The position numbers and the translations under genes are program-made. Shown in pieces: positions 44,381 to 56,863 of a stretch of 64,000 nucleotides of DNA. Source of the DNA: Craterostigma plantagineum (Eukaryota > Streptophyta > Magnoliopsida > Lamiales > Linderniaceae); the NCBI GenBank assembly GCA_027422505.1, contig JAPQWV010000051.1, forward strand, positions 4,493,501-4,557,500. The letters are read 5' to 3'. Position 1 is the first letter of the stretch; the number at the start of each line of letters is the position of its first letter. Below the pieces are notes generated by a model. The model was not told the origin of the DNA. It saw only the letters and a list, made by a program, of their open reading frames with translations, and made no database searches.

Positions 44381-45933
44381 CTAAAAGACATTAAAGAAAA
44401 GCGCTACTTGGGAGGCACCCCAAGCCTATCCTATGTTTACTTTATTTCTATGCGCATTTTTAGTTTTTATGATTTTGTTTTTCAACGATCGCAGGGAATT
44501 CAAAATCTCAAGTGTGGGGAGGAGTCGTACAAAGCATGCATATCGGACTATTCAGGGAAGTTCGTTTATCTTTCTATTCTATTTTCCTTGTGTTACATGA
44601 TTGTTACGTTGAGGACAACGTAAATCTTAAGTGTGGGGAGGGGAATTTCTGTGAAATTTAGGCGAACATGTTATATATATATATGCATGTCTTGATTTTT
44701 GGTACAAATTTTTTCGAAAATTTGGCATAACATGTTTTTTTCGAAAATTGTGTTTCTTATCATGAAGGGATGACTTTATGTTTGGAATTTTGTGAGTAAT
44801 TAGGATACATATGCGTAGTCTACTTCTTTCTTACATGATGAACTTGGCGATACTTGAGATATTCGTAAACATAACCCGATTTTCGTGAGATTTTTGAGCC
44901 TACGAGCTTTTTGCTCATTTCTTTGGTTGTGTGAATCATTCTTAGTTTATTTCTCTTCAGAACTTGCTTGTTTATTGCGTTTTGAAACTACTTAATGTGT
45001 GATTGCGTGAAAATGAGGAAGGCATTAGGAATCAGTCCATAGCCAAAAAATCCAACCACGACTGACCCCGTAGTTAGTCCACTTTGAGCCTGAGCCTTTT
45101 ACTCGTGATACCCGGAATTATAAGCCGCTGACCTAAATAAGCCTCCGGAGATCATCTTACCTGAATTAATGTGGAAATGAAGGTTGAATGCCAAAGTCGA
45201 AAGGCGCGTCCCGAACGAAGCATTTAGTAAAAAAAAAGTTAAAAACTCCCCCACTGATAATCTCTCACTCGCAAAGAGGCCGAGAGAAGGGGAGCTTAAC
45301 GCCGTCGAAAAAAAAAAAGAGAGAGCGCTAAGAACCCTTCCTCTGATAATCTCTCACTCTCAACACACACTATATATTTTTCTTTATCGAGAGTTGAGAA
45401 AAGAAGGGCTTAGTCAAGAACGGCGGAGACGCAAAAAAAAAAAAGAGAGAGAGAGAAAAGAAAAGAAAAAAAAGGCGGACTTTTGGCGCGTTCAAGACAA
45501 TGGCATGATCCCGGTGTGACTGCAACTCATATCCTTTGACGCTTATTCCTTGCATATTTGATATATTTGAGCTATGCTATAACCCGGTAAAAGACCTTCC
45601 GATTGACGCTTGATCATTGAAAGTGGTAGATTTACGAATTACTTGCAAGCTTATGGTAGGGATTAGATTAGTGCATGCCCGAGAGATATCACCGACATCT
45701 TAACCCATACACTGAGTGATTTGAGTGAATATCTGTGAGGTGCGGATTTTGACGGTATCGCTAAAGAAAATCGTGTAGTTAGTCGTTGATTTCAAATATG
45801 CTTTCCAGCTTTACTTGCATTTTCTCCTACGTGATTTCGTTCTTGATTGGTACTTTACATGATTTTATCATTTTCTATGCCTTTTTATTTTTATTTGCTT
45901 GAGGGCAACCAAGAGCTTAAGTGTGTGAAGATT
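44381..45933 (+). other. Element A post-pol spacer
   Basis: Noncoding. It contains a conserved block CTACTTGGGAGGCACCCC just after pol, two AAGTGTGGGGAGG motifs, TTGAGGACAACG, A/G-rich tracts (about 45,228-45,475), and a final CTTAAGTGTGTGAAGATT purine-rich block before the LTR. There is no env-like ORF. Some small ORFs occur but do not look real. Confidence 0.7.
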
Positions 45934-47684
45934 TGATAAAAGGAATTTATATCGTATTTTATACCCCGTAAAAACGTAATATCGGTTGTTATTTATATAG
46001 AATTTCTTCGAATACCATATTTTTACGTTTATTTTGCATATTCTACAGATATTGGAGAAAAGAAATACAACCGATTGGTTTGAAAAGAATCGAAGAGGCA
46101 GCCCATATTACGGCCCAAAAACAAATTGGGCCAAGATAAAACCAGCTCAAGCCCTTTAACATCAACTAAAGAATGAAGAAAACATAAAACTACATGGAAC
46201 TAACGCATTCAAGCAAACGACAAATGATAAGAAGAGAAGAAGACCCACAAGATAAAGAATTGCGACGATCGCACGCACACCGCAGACAAATGAAGAAAAA
46301 AAGAGCTCGGCGCAAGGAAGAAAATGAACACTCAATCTTACGCATGCTTGAGCTGCAAAATGGAGATTTTTTTGTTCCCCATCGCCATCTATAAATAGGA
46401 GGATTAACGAGCAGAGCTGAGACGCACACAAAAAAAAGCCATATACTCGACCTATCAGTTGTGTGTACTCTTTGCTAGACCGAGAGCAAGAGCAGCGAAG
46501 GAAGCGAGCCAAGCGGGCTGCGGTTGCGGCTGCGACTGTGAGTCGAGGGGCTGCTGTCCGGCTGGTTTGTGTGGGCTGAGGGCTGATCTCGGGACTGTGA
46601 AGCGAAGGCGAGGAGCTGCAACTGCTCGAGCTGTGAGCGGGTGCTTGTGCGCAACAACTACGAGGTGGAACGGCAGCAGCTGCGGGGACTGACGGAGGGC
46701 TGATCCGAGCCGGGTTCACGAGCGAGGTAACTAATTTTCGGGTACGATTGGGCTGAGAAGGGCTGGCGGCGTAGATGGAGTAGTGAACGGGCAGTGCAAA
46801 GAACTCGTAAGTAAAGGAAAACCTGAGACGCCCACCACCTGTTCGGGAAAACTCCTCAACGAAATTCAGGGAAGAAACGTGGTTTTATCTTTGTTATTTA
46901 CGGTCCGTTATGTTGATGTTTAATATGAGTGGCTAAATCCCGTAGTATTTGAGATTAGATGAACCCTAGCGAGATCGTACGTATGTTGAACGTATTAATG
47001 ATATGCTTTTTATTATGACTCGGTTACGATTCATGTTATTGTTTTGATTATGTCTATATGGTCGAAATAATTGTCGGAAAATCGTACGCTACGCTCGAGA
47101 GAGGGGCGAACGATTAGACCACTCGTAAAGGAGCGGAATAAACTCACCGCTAGAGATAGGTTTAACTACCCCGCCGGATTAGAGTCAAATCTAATAGTGG
47201 GATTCATCGCGTTTTAATGCGATTTGTGGTTGACTAGTTAGGGAAGCTTGCCCAGCTATTTAATTCACAGATTAGTTGTTTATGATTTTATGTGATAAGG
47301 CGCAGTTTCGTCAGTTGTATAAATTCGTACACATGCTCTAGGAATTCTCACGGTGTAATAATTAGATACAATATATAACTTGTTTGTCGATCAAGCTAGG
47401 GGGATTCGAAGTCTCAAATACGTTTATCTTATATAAGTCGTTGCGTTTATTATTTAATCAGCTTTTATTTAAGTGTTTATTGTATTTTATATTTTCTAAA
47501 AAAGAAACAATATCGAATTTTCTACTAGAATATTTAAACGTGAATTTTTCAAATTATAGTTTCCTTGGGATTCGATACTCGAATATTTGCCATTTCTATA
47601 CTATTTTCGATAGGTACACTTGCCTGTTGAGCGTAGGATAGTTCGTCGTTATTCGTTTTATTTATTACTCGATCCGCTCGATCA
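45934..47684 (+). repeat. LTR shared by Ty3 elements A and B
   Basis: Starts TGATAAAAGG and ends CGCTCGATCA, 1,751 bp. Compared with 55,112-56,863 I count about 22 substitutions and five small indels by eye. TATA box TATAAATA at 46,390-46,397. The long minus-strand ORF at 46,162-46,719 is also present in the other copy but looks like an antisense by-product. Confidence 0.9.
46390..46397 (+). promoter_or_regulatory. TATA box of the A/B LTR
   Basis: TATAAATA in ATCTATAAATAGGAGG, 456 bases into the LTR. The same site is at 55,567-55,574 in the 3' copy. Confidence 0.65.
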
Positions 47685-47690
47685 AGTTTT

Positions 47691-47708
47691 TGGCGCCGTT
47701 GCCGGGGA
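47691..47708 (+). promoter_or_regulatory. Primer-binding site of element B (tRNA-Asp type)
   Basis: TGGCGCCGTTGCCGGGGA begins six bases after the LTR end. It is the standard primer site of Athila/Tat-type Ty3 elements. Confidence 0.9.
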
Positions 47709-48123
47709 ACTATTGATATTTTGAGAACTTTAGTTTATTATTCTAGCTTTATTATTATTATTATTATTATTATTTCTGCGCTTATTATTTTTACTTATTT
47801 TTTTCCCGTTATTTTCGTTATTATTATTATTCGCTGTTATTTTATATATATATATATATATTTGCTTAATCGGATTTCTTTTGGTCTAGGTACGTTTATT
47901 AATATTATTATTATTATTTCTTCAAACTATCTATTTTATTTTTATCATCACTATTAAAAAAAATTATTATTATAGTTATTATTATATCCTTATTATTATT
48001 AGCACTCTCTTATTTTTTATTTTTATGTTTAGCAATATATTTTGTTTTATTGGTTTTTATTTCTAAATCTTTTATTGCTATTGTTATCTTTATATTGTTG
48101 TCTAGGTATGTGAACGCTCGTGC

Positions 48124-49401
48124 ATGACCCGAAGAAATCCCTCGCGACCAATCGTTGAAGGAGACCCGGAGATCGAAAGAACGTTCCGACATAACCTACG
48201 AGAAAACGCAAGGCGAGTCGAAATGGCGACTCAAGATCGTGACGATATGCCGCTTGTAGCTAGCGAGCCTCCAATGAGAGAGCTGTGGAGAAACAACGCC
48301 GTAGGGTCGGTCGGCTCAGCGATAGTCCTTCCTCAAGTGCCGAACAACATTGAGCTGAAGCATCATTGGCTTCAAATGCTTCAGACGACAGCTCAATACG
48401 ATGGACTCTCCGAGGACGACGCTTACCGACACATACGAGACTTCCTGTCTGTCACCGATACTATACGAGTACAAGGAGTAAGCGCTGAAACGATCCGCCT
48501 CTACTTATTTCCGTTCTCCCTAGGAGGTAACGCCAAGGAGTGGTATAATCTACTACCTGAACGATCCATCACCACTTGGGACATGATGCACGCCACCTTC
48601 ATCACGCACTTCTTTCCACCGTCAAAGGTGCTGAAACTCAAAATGGACCTTACGGCCTTCAAGCAGAAGGAAGACGAGAATTTATACGACGTATGGACAC
48701 GTTTCAAGACGCTTCTCAATCGCTTCCCACAACATGGTATGACGAAGAGCGAATTGATTCAGCGGTTCCATGAATCGTTGAATGATATTACCGTGCAACT
48801 ACTTGACGGGGCATGCAATGGAGGCTTATGCAATTTAAGCGCGACGGAAGGATGGAATCTAATCGAAGAATATAGCGCAAATAGCTTCCGGCGCGGGAGT
48901 TCTAGCAATAGAGGCAAACCACCGGGGATGTACGACGTTGATAATGCAACTGCGATAAATGCCAAGTTTGACACACTCCAACAACAAATCGCAGCTAACA
49001 ACCTCCAAATGCAAACGTTGATGAATACGCTATTACCCACGCTAACAACAAAGCCGGTTGTTAATGCTATGCAGGTACAATCTGTCCCAAGGACTCCCGC
49101 AGCTGCTCCACCTCCTCATGCATACACAAATTATAATCTGCCATGCGCTACTTGCGGCGAAAGTCACGACGCAACCCGTTGTCCATCCACTATTCCGATG
49201 GAGCACGTCGACTACATGGGTAACTACATGGCCAAAGAAGCTACGTCCCGAACCGAGTTCATCCGAACTTGGCATACGGTAATCAACAACAAGCTCCACC
49301 AGGATTTCAAAACCAAAGAACGCAAGGATACCATGGCGCGAATGCTGAGCCCACCTCGTATAATCGCGTTGATAAGCTCGAGGGAATGCTCGAGAAGCTA
49401 A
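48124..49401 (+). pseudogene. Element B gag, frameshifted near the C-terminus
   Basis: 425 codons. It includes a capsid-like domain (IRLYLFPFSLGGNAKEWYNL, then SITTWDMMHATFITHFFPPS, LNRFPQHGMTKSELIQRFHE) and one zinc knuckle CATCGESHDATRC (C-x2-C-x3-H-x4-C). Just after YMGNY the true frame is lost; matching sequence continues in a second frame (49,269-49,435: FQNQ, KLEGMLEKLMGKLDSR) and then a third (from 49,442). It builds particles and binds RNA in intact relatives. Confidence 0.85.
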
Positions 49402-49441
49402 TGGGAAAGCTCGACTCTCGCTTGAATAATCAAGAAGCACG

Positions 49442-50674
49442 GTGCACAACACCGAGTCTTCCCTACGGGCCTTAGAGAAGCAAGTTGGGCAGATCGCCGC
49501 ATCAATCCAACAACGTCCTTCCGGTTCGTTGCCAAGTTACACCGAGACCAATGCAAAGGACCACCATGTAAAGGCGGTGACACTTCGTAACGGGAGAGAG
49601 CTCGAGGAAGTACAGAAAACGAAGAAGAACGTTGAACCCACGCAACCGAGCGGCGAGGCCGACATACAAGAAGAAACTGTGTCTAAGCCACCTGCCAAGG
49701 CGTATCAACCAAAAATTCCATACCCAGCAAGACTTAAACGGGAAATCGTTGATGATCAGTTTGGTAAATTTCTCGCTATTTTTAAACAATTACATATTAA
49801 TTTACCACATGTTGATGCCCTTGCGCAGATACCTCGTTGGGCAAAGTTTTTGAAGGATCTTATCACGAACAAGCGCAAGCTTGAAGACGTTTCTACCGTT
49901 GAGTTGCGAGGAGAGTGCTCTGCCATTCTACAGAACAAGCTACCGAAAAAGCTTAAGGATCCATGGAGTTTTACTATACCATGTTTAATAGGCGATTTAG
50001 CCGTAAGTAAGGCATTGGCCGATTTAGGAGCAAGTATTAATTTGATGCCTTATTCTATGTTTAAACGACTTGGTTTAGGAGAGCCCAAACCCACTAGGAT
50101 GAGTTTACAATTAGGGGATAGATGTGTTAAGTATCCTAGGGGTATCATAGAAGATGTGCTAGTTAAAGTCGATAAATTTATAATTCCTACAGACTTTGTT
50201 ATTCTCGATATGGAGGAGGATGAAAATATTCCTCTAATATTGGGTAGGCCATTTCTCGCTACTGGAGGAACCATGGTCGATGTTTGTAACCGAACATTGA
50301 CGTTAACCATAGATGGCGAAAAAGTCACATTCGATATGACCGAATCAATGAGAAATTCCGAGAAATTAGATGATAAATGTTTTTACATTGATGCATGGAA
50401 CGACTTTCTATCATTGCAGGGACTATCACAACCAGAAACGTTTGCTTCGATGTCCGGATTAGCAGAGACTGAAGAGCCAATGCATGAACAATCTTTTGAG
50501 GTTGACCAATTAGACGTAGACGAAGACAAGGCGGAACCTAACATCGAAGTGCACCCGAACAAAGAAGAGGAAAAAGAAAAATGTTCGATAGAGGAGCCAC
50601 CAACCATTGAACTCAAGCAACTGCCCGATCACTTGGAGTATGCGTTTCTGGAGGAAAACTCGAAGCTCCCGTAA
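49442..50674 (+). CDS. Element B gag end, linker and aspartic protease
   Basis: 410 codons. It starts with LRALEKQVGQIAASI and VTLRNGREL (gag-pol linker) and carries the retropepsin active site ALADLGASINLMPYSMFKRL and the second half NIPLILGRPFLATGG. It ends in an acidic linker and a stop at 50,674, where one base appears to be missing relative to the pol frame. The same stop occurs in element A (41,516). Confidence 0.85.
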   Translation: MHNTESSLRALEKQVGQIAASIQQRPSGSLPSYTETNAKDHHVKAVTLRNGRELEEVQKTKKNVEPTQPSGEADIQEETVSKPPAKAYQPKIPYPARLKREIVDDQFGKFLAIFKQLHINLPHVDALAQIPRWAKFLKDLITNKRKLEDVSTVELRGECSAILQNKLPKKLKDPWSFTIPCLIGDLAVSKALADLGASINLMPYSMFKRLGLGEPKPTRMSLQLGDRCVKYPRGIIEDVLVKVDKFIIPTDFVILDMEEDENIPLILGRPFLATGGTMVDVCNRTLTLTIDGEKVTFDMTESMRNSEKLDDKCFYIDAWNDFLSLQGLSQPETFASMSGLAETEEPMHEQSFEVDQLDVDEDKAEPNIEVHPNKEEEKEKCSIEEPPTIELKQLPDHLEYAFLEENSKLP

Positions 50675-50688
50675 TTATAGCATCAAAT

Positions 50689-51576
50689 TTGGAGAAGAAA
50701 CAGAAAATCATGCTCCTAGACCTGTTACGGGAGCATAAGAAGGCGCTTGCATGGAAGATATCAGATATCCGAGGCATCAGCCCGACCTTCTGCATGCATA
50801 GGATCCTGATGGAAGACGAGTTCAAGCCGGTGGTGCAACATCAAAGGCGTCTAAACCCGAACATGAAGGAGGTAGTAAAAGCTGAGGTAATAAAGCTACT
50901 TGATGCTGGCGTCATATACCCGAGCTCAGACAGTGCCTGGGTGAGCCCAGTTCAAGTGGTGCCAAAGAAGGGAGGAATGACGGTGGTAACCAACGAAAAA
51001 AACGAACTCATTCCAACAAGGACCGTTACAGGGTGTCGAGTGTGCATTGACTACCGGAAATTAAACGACGCGACACGAAAAGATCACTTTCCTTTACCGT
51101 TCATTGATCAAATGCTTGACCATTTATCCGGTCATGAATTTTATTGTTTTCTTGATGGTCTTTCAGGTTATTTGCAGATCCCGATCGCACCAGAAGATCA
51201 AAAGAAAACGACTTTTACATGCCCATTCGGAACCTTTGCATATCGGAGGATGCCTTTCGAACTGTGTAATGCCCCGGCTACCTTCCAACGGTGCATGATG
51301 GCCATTTTCGACAAATTAATCGGTAAAGGAATGGAGGTATTCATGGATGACTTCTCGATTTTCGGTAACTCATTTGAAGTATGTCTTTCCAATCTTAAGG
51401 CGGTACTTAAACGATGCGAGGAAACGAACCTTGTGCTAAACTGGGAAAAATGTCATTTTATGGTTAGAGAAGGTATCGTTTTAGGTCACAAGATATCGAC
51501 TAGAGGAATCGAGGTAGATAGAGCAAAAATAGAAACTATTGAACGATTACCTCCACCCATCGGTAAAAGCAATTAG
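50689..51576 (+). pseudogene. Element B reverse transcriptase fragment
   Basis: 295 codons with all main reverse transcriptase blocks: RVCIDYRKLNDATRKDHFPL, FLDGLSGYLQIP, FRRMPF-equivalent YRRMPFELCNAPATFQRCM and catalytic FMDDFSIFG. FEL replaces the usual FGL (FGL in element A). A stop at 51,576 follows a frame change shared with element A. Confidence 0.88.
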
Positions 51577-53518
51577 AAGTTTCTTAGGACATGTTGGTTT
51601 TTATCGTAGATTTATTAAAGATTTTTCTAAAATTGCTAGACCTTTAACTCGCTTGCTAGAAAAAGATGTACCGTATGAGTTTACGACCGATTGTATGAAT
51701 GCTTTTACTCTACTTAAAGATAAGCTTATTAATGCTCCTGTCATGGTAGCCCCCGATTGGAGGCTACCATTCGAACTAATGTGCGATGCCAGTGATTTTG
51801 CAGTAGGTGCAGTTTTGGGGCAGCGACGGGAAAAATATTTTCAGCCGATACACTATGCAAGCAAGACTCTAAATGAGGCACAATCAAATTATACTACCAC
51901 CGAGAAGGAATTGCTTGCAGTCGTGTATGCAATCGACAAGTTCCGTCAATATCTTATCCTATCGAAGGTCATCATCTACACAGATCATTCAACCACTAAG
52001 CATCTCTTTGCGAAGCCGGATGCAAAGCCGAGGCTGATCCGATGGATTCTACTACTCCAAGAGTTCGACGTGGAGTTCCGCGACCAAAAGGGAACGGAGA
52101 ATCTTGCCGCAGACCACTTGTCGAGACTAGAAGAGACATCCTGCGATGTTACAAAAGATGAGACGATCCGAGACTACTTTCCCGACGAACATCTTTATGC
52201 TATACATGAGGTACCTGATGAACTTCCATGGTATGCCGATATTGCTAACTATCTTGTAGAGAGGATCTTACCAAGGGGATACACGAGTCACCAGAGGAAG
52301 AAATTCTTCTCGGACTTGAAGTATTACTTTTGGGATGATCCTTATCTATTTAGGATTTGTGCGGATAATATAATCAGGCGATGCGTAACCTTCCCCGAAA
52401 CAATCGATATCTTGGGGCATTGCCACACGGGACCGTGCGGAGGTCATTATGGAGGCAACCGAACCGCACAAAAGGTACTAGAATGTGGATTCTACTGGCC
52501 AACAATTTTCAAGGACGCGCAAAGGTATGTAGAAATGTGCGATAGGTGCCAACGGACAGGTAATATCTCTAAGCGCAATGAAATGCCTCAAAATTTCATT
52601 CTTGTATCTGAAATATTTGACGTATGGGGCATTGATTTTATGGGTCCATTTCCTACATCTTTCAAGAATCGATATATCCTAGTTGCGGTAGATTATGTAT
52701 CAAAATGGGTAGAAGCGCAAGCGCTACCTACTAATGATGCTAGGGTAGTCGTTAAATTTTTGAAATCTTTATTTTCGCGATTTGGTTCACCTCGTTGCAT
52801 TATTAGCGATAAAGGTACGCACTTCTGTAACACCCAATTTGCAAAGACGCTCGAGAAATACGGCGTTAAACATAGTGTTACCACTGCATACCATCCTCAA
52901 GCTAGCGGCCAAGTGGAGGTCGTGAACAGGGAGCTGAAGCAGATACTAGAGAAGACCGTGGAACACCATAGGCGGGATTGGCCGAACAAGCTAAACGATG
53001 CTTTATGGGCGTACCGAACAGCATATAAGACGCTTATCGGATCTACGCCCTATAGACATGTTTACGGGAAATCTTGTCATTTACCCGTCGAGCTTGAACA
53101 CAAGGCGTATTGGGCGCTAAAAAAACTAAATTTTGATTTGAATCTTGCAGGTGAAAAGCGAAACTTACAGATCAACGAGCTCGACGAGTGGAGACAGATG
53201 GCGTACGAAAATACTCGCCTCTACAATGAGCGTACGAAGCTGTATCATGATCGTAAAATCATGAAAAGGGAATTTCAAGAAGGCGACCGGGTCTTGCTTT
53301 ACAACTCGCGCCTGCGGCTGTTTCCTGGTAAACTGAAATCGCGATGGTCTGGACCATTTACGGTGACCCGAGCATTTCCATACGGAACTGTCGAGATCAC
53401 ACATCCGGAGAAGGGGGCCTTCAAGGTGAACGGGCACCGACTCAAGCATTACTATGGCGGTGACATCGAGGCGCTCGAAAAAGAAACCATCCACCTCCTC
53501 AACACCACCCAACGCTAA
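51539..53518 (+). CDS. Element B RNase H-integrase ORF, uninterrupted
   Basis: 659 codons. RNase [37 protein letters not shown]. Integrase: zinc site [13 protein letters not shown] to CDRCQRTG, core Asp in [10 protein letters not shown], Asp in SDKGTHF, Glu in [12 protein letters not shown], and chromatin-side tail ending [13 protein letters not shown]. Intact here, whereas element A has one extra frameshift at 43,148. Confidence 0.9.
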   Translation: MNDYLHPSVKAIRSFLGHVGFYRRFIKDFSKIARPLTRLLEKDVPYEFTTDCMNAFTLLKDKLINAPVMVAPDWRLPFELMCDASDFAVGAVLGQRREKYFQPIHYASKTLNEAQSNYTTTEKELLAVVYAIDKFRQYLILSKVIIYTDHSTTKHLFAKPDAKPRLIRWILLLQEFDVEFRDQKGTENLAADHLSRLEETSCDVTKDETIRDYFPDEHLYAIHEVPDELPWYADIANYLVERILPRGYTSHQRKKFFSDLKYYFWDDPYLFRICADNIIRRCVTFPETIDILGHCHTGPCGGHYGGNRTAQKVLECGFYWPTIFKDAQRYVEMCDRCQRTGNISKRNEMPQNFILVSEIFDVWGIDFMGPFPTSFKNRYILVAVDYVSKWVEAQALPTNDARVVVKFLKSLFSRFGSPRCIISDKGTHFCNTQFAKTLEKYGVKHSVTTAYHPQASGQVEVVNRELKQILEKTVEHHRRDWPNKLNDALWAYRTAYKTLIGSTPYRHVYGKSCHLPVELEHKAYWALKKLNFDLNLAGEKRNLQINELDEWRQMAYENTRLYNERTKLYHDRKIMKREFQEGDRVLLYNSRLRLFPGKLKSRWSGPFTVTRAFPYGTVEITHPEKGAFKVNGHRLKHYYGGDIEALEKETIHLLNTTQR

Positions 53519-55111
53519 AAATCACCGAACAATGTCTAGCTAAAAGACATTAAAGAAAACCGCTACTTGGGAGGCACCCCAAGCCTATCCTATGTTTACT
53601 TTATTTCTATGCGCATTTTTAGTTTTTATGATTTTGTTTTTCAACAATCGCAGGGAATTCAAAATCTCAAGTGTGGGGAGGAGTCGTACAAAGCATGCAT
53701 ATCGGACTATTCAGGGAAGTTCGTTTATCTTTCTATTCTCTTTTCCTTGTGTTACATGATTGTTACGTTGAGGACAACGCAAATCTTAAGTGTGGGGAGG
53801 GGAATTTCTGTGAAATTTAGGCGAACATGTTATATATATATATATATGCATGTCTTGATTTTTGGTACAAATTTTTTCGAAAATTTGGCATAACATGTTT
53901 TTTTCGAAAATTGTGTTTCTTATCATGAAGGGATGACTTTATGTTTGGAATTTTGTGAGTAATTAGGATACATATGCGTAGTCTACTTCTTTCTTACATG
54001 ATGAACTTGGCAATACTTGAGAGATTCGTACACATAACCCGATTTTCGTGAGATTTTTTAGCCTACGAGCTTTTTGCTCATTTCTTTGGTTGTGTGAATC
54101 ATTCTTAGTTTATTTCTCTTCAGAACTTGCTTGTTTATTGCGTTTTGAAACTACTTAATGTGTGATTGCGTGAAAATGAGGAAGGCATTAGGAATCAGTC
54201 CATAGCCAAAAAATCCAATCACGACTGACCCCGTAGTTAGTCCACTTTGAGCCTGAGCCTTTTACTCGTGATACCCGGAATTATAAGCCGCTGACCTAAA
54301 TAAGCCTCCGGAGATCATCTTACCTGAATTAATGTGGAAATGAAGGTTGAATGCCAAAGTCGAAAGGCGCGTCCCGAACGAAGCATTTAGTAAAAAAAAA
54401 AAGTTAAAAACTCCCCCACTGATAATCTCTCACTCGCAAAGAGGCCGAGAGAAGGGGAGCTTAACGCCGTCGAAAAAAAAAAGAGAGAGCGCTAAGAACC
54501 CTTCCTCTGATAATCTCTCACTCTCAACGCATTCTATATATTTTTCTTTATCGAGAGTTGAGAAAAGAAGGGCTTAGTCAAGAACGGCGGAGACGCAAAA
54601 AAAAAAAAAAACAGAGAGAGAGAGAGAGAGAGAAAAGAAAAGAAAAAAAAAGGCGGACTTTTGGCGCGTTCAAGACAATGGCATGATCCCGATGTGACTG
54701 CAACTCATATCCTTTGACGCTTATTCCTTGCATATTTGATATATTTGAGCTATGCTATAACCCGGTAAAAGACCTTCCGATTCGCGCTTGATCATTGAAA
54801 GTGGTAGATTTACGAATTACTTGCAAGCTTATGGTAGGGATTAGATTAGTGCATGCCCGAGAGATATCACCGACATCTTAACCCATACACTGAGTGATTT
54901 GAGTGAATATCTGTGAGGTGCGGATTTTGACGGTATCGCTAAAGAAAATCGTGTAGTTAGTCGTTGATTTCAAATATGCTTTCCAGCTTTACTTGCATTT
55001 TCTCCTACGTGATTTCGTTCTTGATTGGTACTTTACATGATTTTATCCTTTTCTATGCCTTTTTATTTTTATTTGCTTGAGGGCAAGCAAGAGCTTAAGT
55101 GTGGGAAGATT
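53519..55111 (+). other. Element B post-pol spacer
   Basis: Matches 44,381-45,933. It has the AAGTGTGGGGAGG motifs at 53,669 and 53,789 and GAGGACAACG. The purine-rich block TTAAGTGTGGGAAGATT (55,096-55,111) precedes the LTR and is the likely polypurine tract. Confidence 0.75.
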
Positions 55112-56863
55112 TGATAAAAGGAATTTATATCGTATTTTATACCCGTAAAAACGTAATATCGGTTGTTATTTATATAGAATTTCTTCGAATACCATATTTT
55201 TACGTTTATTTTGCATATTCTACAGATATTGGAGAAAAGAAATACAACCGATTGGTTTGAAAAGAATCGAAGAGGCAGCCCATATTACGGCCCAAAAACA
55301 AATTGGGCCAAGATAAAACCAGCTCAAGCCCTTTAACATCAACTAAAGAATGAAGAAAACATAAAACTACATGGAACTAACGCATTCAAGCAAACGACAA
55401 ATGATAAGAAGAGAAGAAGACCCACAAGATAAAGAATTGCGACGATCGCACGCACACCGCAGACAAATGAAGAAAAAAAGAGCTCGGCGCAAGGAAGAAA
55501 ATGAACACTCAATCTTACGCATGCTTGAGCTGCAAAATGGAGATTTTTTTGTTCCCCATCGCCATCTATAAATAGGAGGATTAACGAGCAGAGCTGAGAC
55601 GCACACAAAAAAAAGCCATATACTCGACCTATCAGTTGTGTGTACTCTTTGCTAGACCGAGAGCAAGAGCAGCGAAGGAAGCGAGCCAAGCGGGCTGCGG
55701 TTGCGGCTGCGACTGTGAGTCGAGGGGCTGCTGTCCGGCTGGTTTGTGTGGGCTGAGGGCTGATCTCGGGACTGTGAAGCGAAGGCGAGGAGCTGCAACT
55801 GCTCGAGCTGTGAGCGGGTGCTTGTGCGCAACAGCTACGAGGTGGAACGGCAGCAGCTGCGGGGACTGACGGAGGGCTGATCCGAGCCGGGTTCATGAGC
55901 GAGGTAACTAATTTTCGGGTATGATTGGGCTGAGACGGGCTGCCGGCGTAGAAGGAGTAGTGAACGGGCAGTGCAAAGAACTCGTAAGGAAAGGAAAACC
56001 TGAGACGCCCACCACCTGTTCGGGAAAACTCCTCAACGAAATTCAGGGAAGAAACGTGGTTTTATCTTTGTTATTTACGGTCCTCGTTATGTTGACGTTT
56101 AATATGAGTGGCTAAATCCCGTAGTATTTGAGATTAGATGAACCCTAGCGAGATCGTACGTATGTTGAACGTATTAATGATATGCTTTTTATTATGACTC
56201 GGTTACGATTTATGTTATTGTTTGATTATGTCTATGTGGTCGAAATAATTGTCGGAAAATCGTACGTTACGCTCAAGAGAGGGGCGAACGATTAGACCAC
56301 TCGTAAACGAGCGGAATAAACTCACCGCAAGAGATAGGTTGAACTACCCCGCCGGATTAGAGTCAAATCTAATAGTGGGATTCATCGCGTTTTAATGCGA
56401 TTTGTGGTTGACTAGTTAGGGAAGCTTGCCCAGCTTTTTAATTCACAGATTAGTTGTTTATGATTTTTATGTGATAAGGCGCAGTTTCGTCAGTTGTATA
56501 AATTCGTACACATGCTCTAGGAATTCTCACGGTATAATAATTAGATACAATATATAACTTGTTTGTCGATCAAGTTAGGGGGATTCGAAGTCTCAAATAC
56601 GTTTATCTTATATAAGTCGTTGCGTTTATTATTTAATCAGCTTTTATTTTAGTGTTTATTGTATTTTATATTTTCTAAAAAAGAAACAATATCGAATTTT
56701 CTACTAGAATATTTAAACGTGAATTTTTCAAATTATAGTTCCCTTGGGATTCGATACTCGAATATTTGCCATTTCTATACTATTTTCGATAGGTACACTT
56801 GCCTGTTGAGCGTAGGATAGTTCGTCGATATTCGTTTTATTTATTACTCGATCCGCTCGATCA
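55112..56863 (+). repeat. 3' LTR of element B
   Basis: TGATAAAAGG to CTCGATCA, 1,752 bp. No primer site follows; instead the sequence continues into the spacer of element C, so this is the right end of the array. Confidence 0.9.

Larger units (their letters stand above)
40927..45933 (+). mobile_element. Ty3 element A: 5'-truncated internal region, tandem with element B
   Basis: It matches 50,085-55,111 with offset 9,158 (drifting to about 9,178 through small indels) at very high identity. It lacks a 5' LTR, primer site, gag and the first half of the protease. After pol comes a noncoding spacer with conserved AAGTGTGGGGAGG blocks (44,509 and 44,628) and the GAGGACAACG block, which are typical of Athila-related elements. 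Its 3' LTR (45,934-47,684) is also the 5' LTR of element B. Confidence 0.88.
47685..55111 (+). mobile_element. Ty3 element B internal region (gag, pol, spacer)
   Basis: Bounded by LTRs 45,934-47,684 and 55,112-56,863, with primer site and complete gag-pol order. It is defective through frameshifts in gag, between protease and reverse transcriptase, and between reverse transcriptase and RNase H. Relative to element A it keeps the full 5' half. 47,740-48,100 is a T/A-rich leader with TTA repeats. Confidence 0.9.

Noticed and set aside
46162..46719. 185-codon minus-strand ORF, duplicated at 55,339-55,896
   Set aside because: It lies antisense within both LTR copies; identity reflects LTR duplication and no family is recognised.
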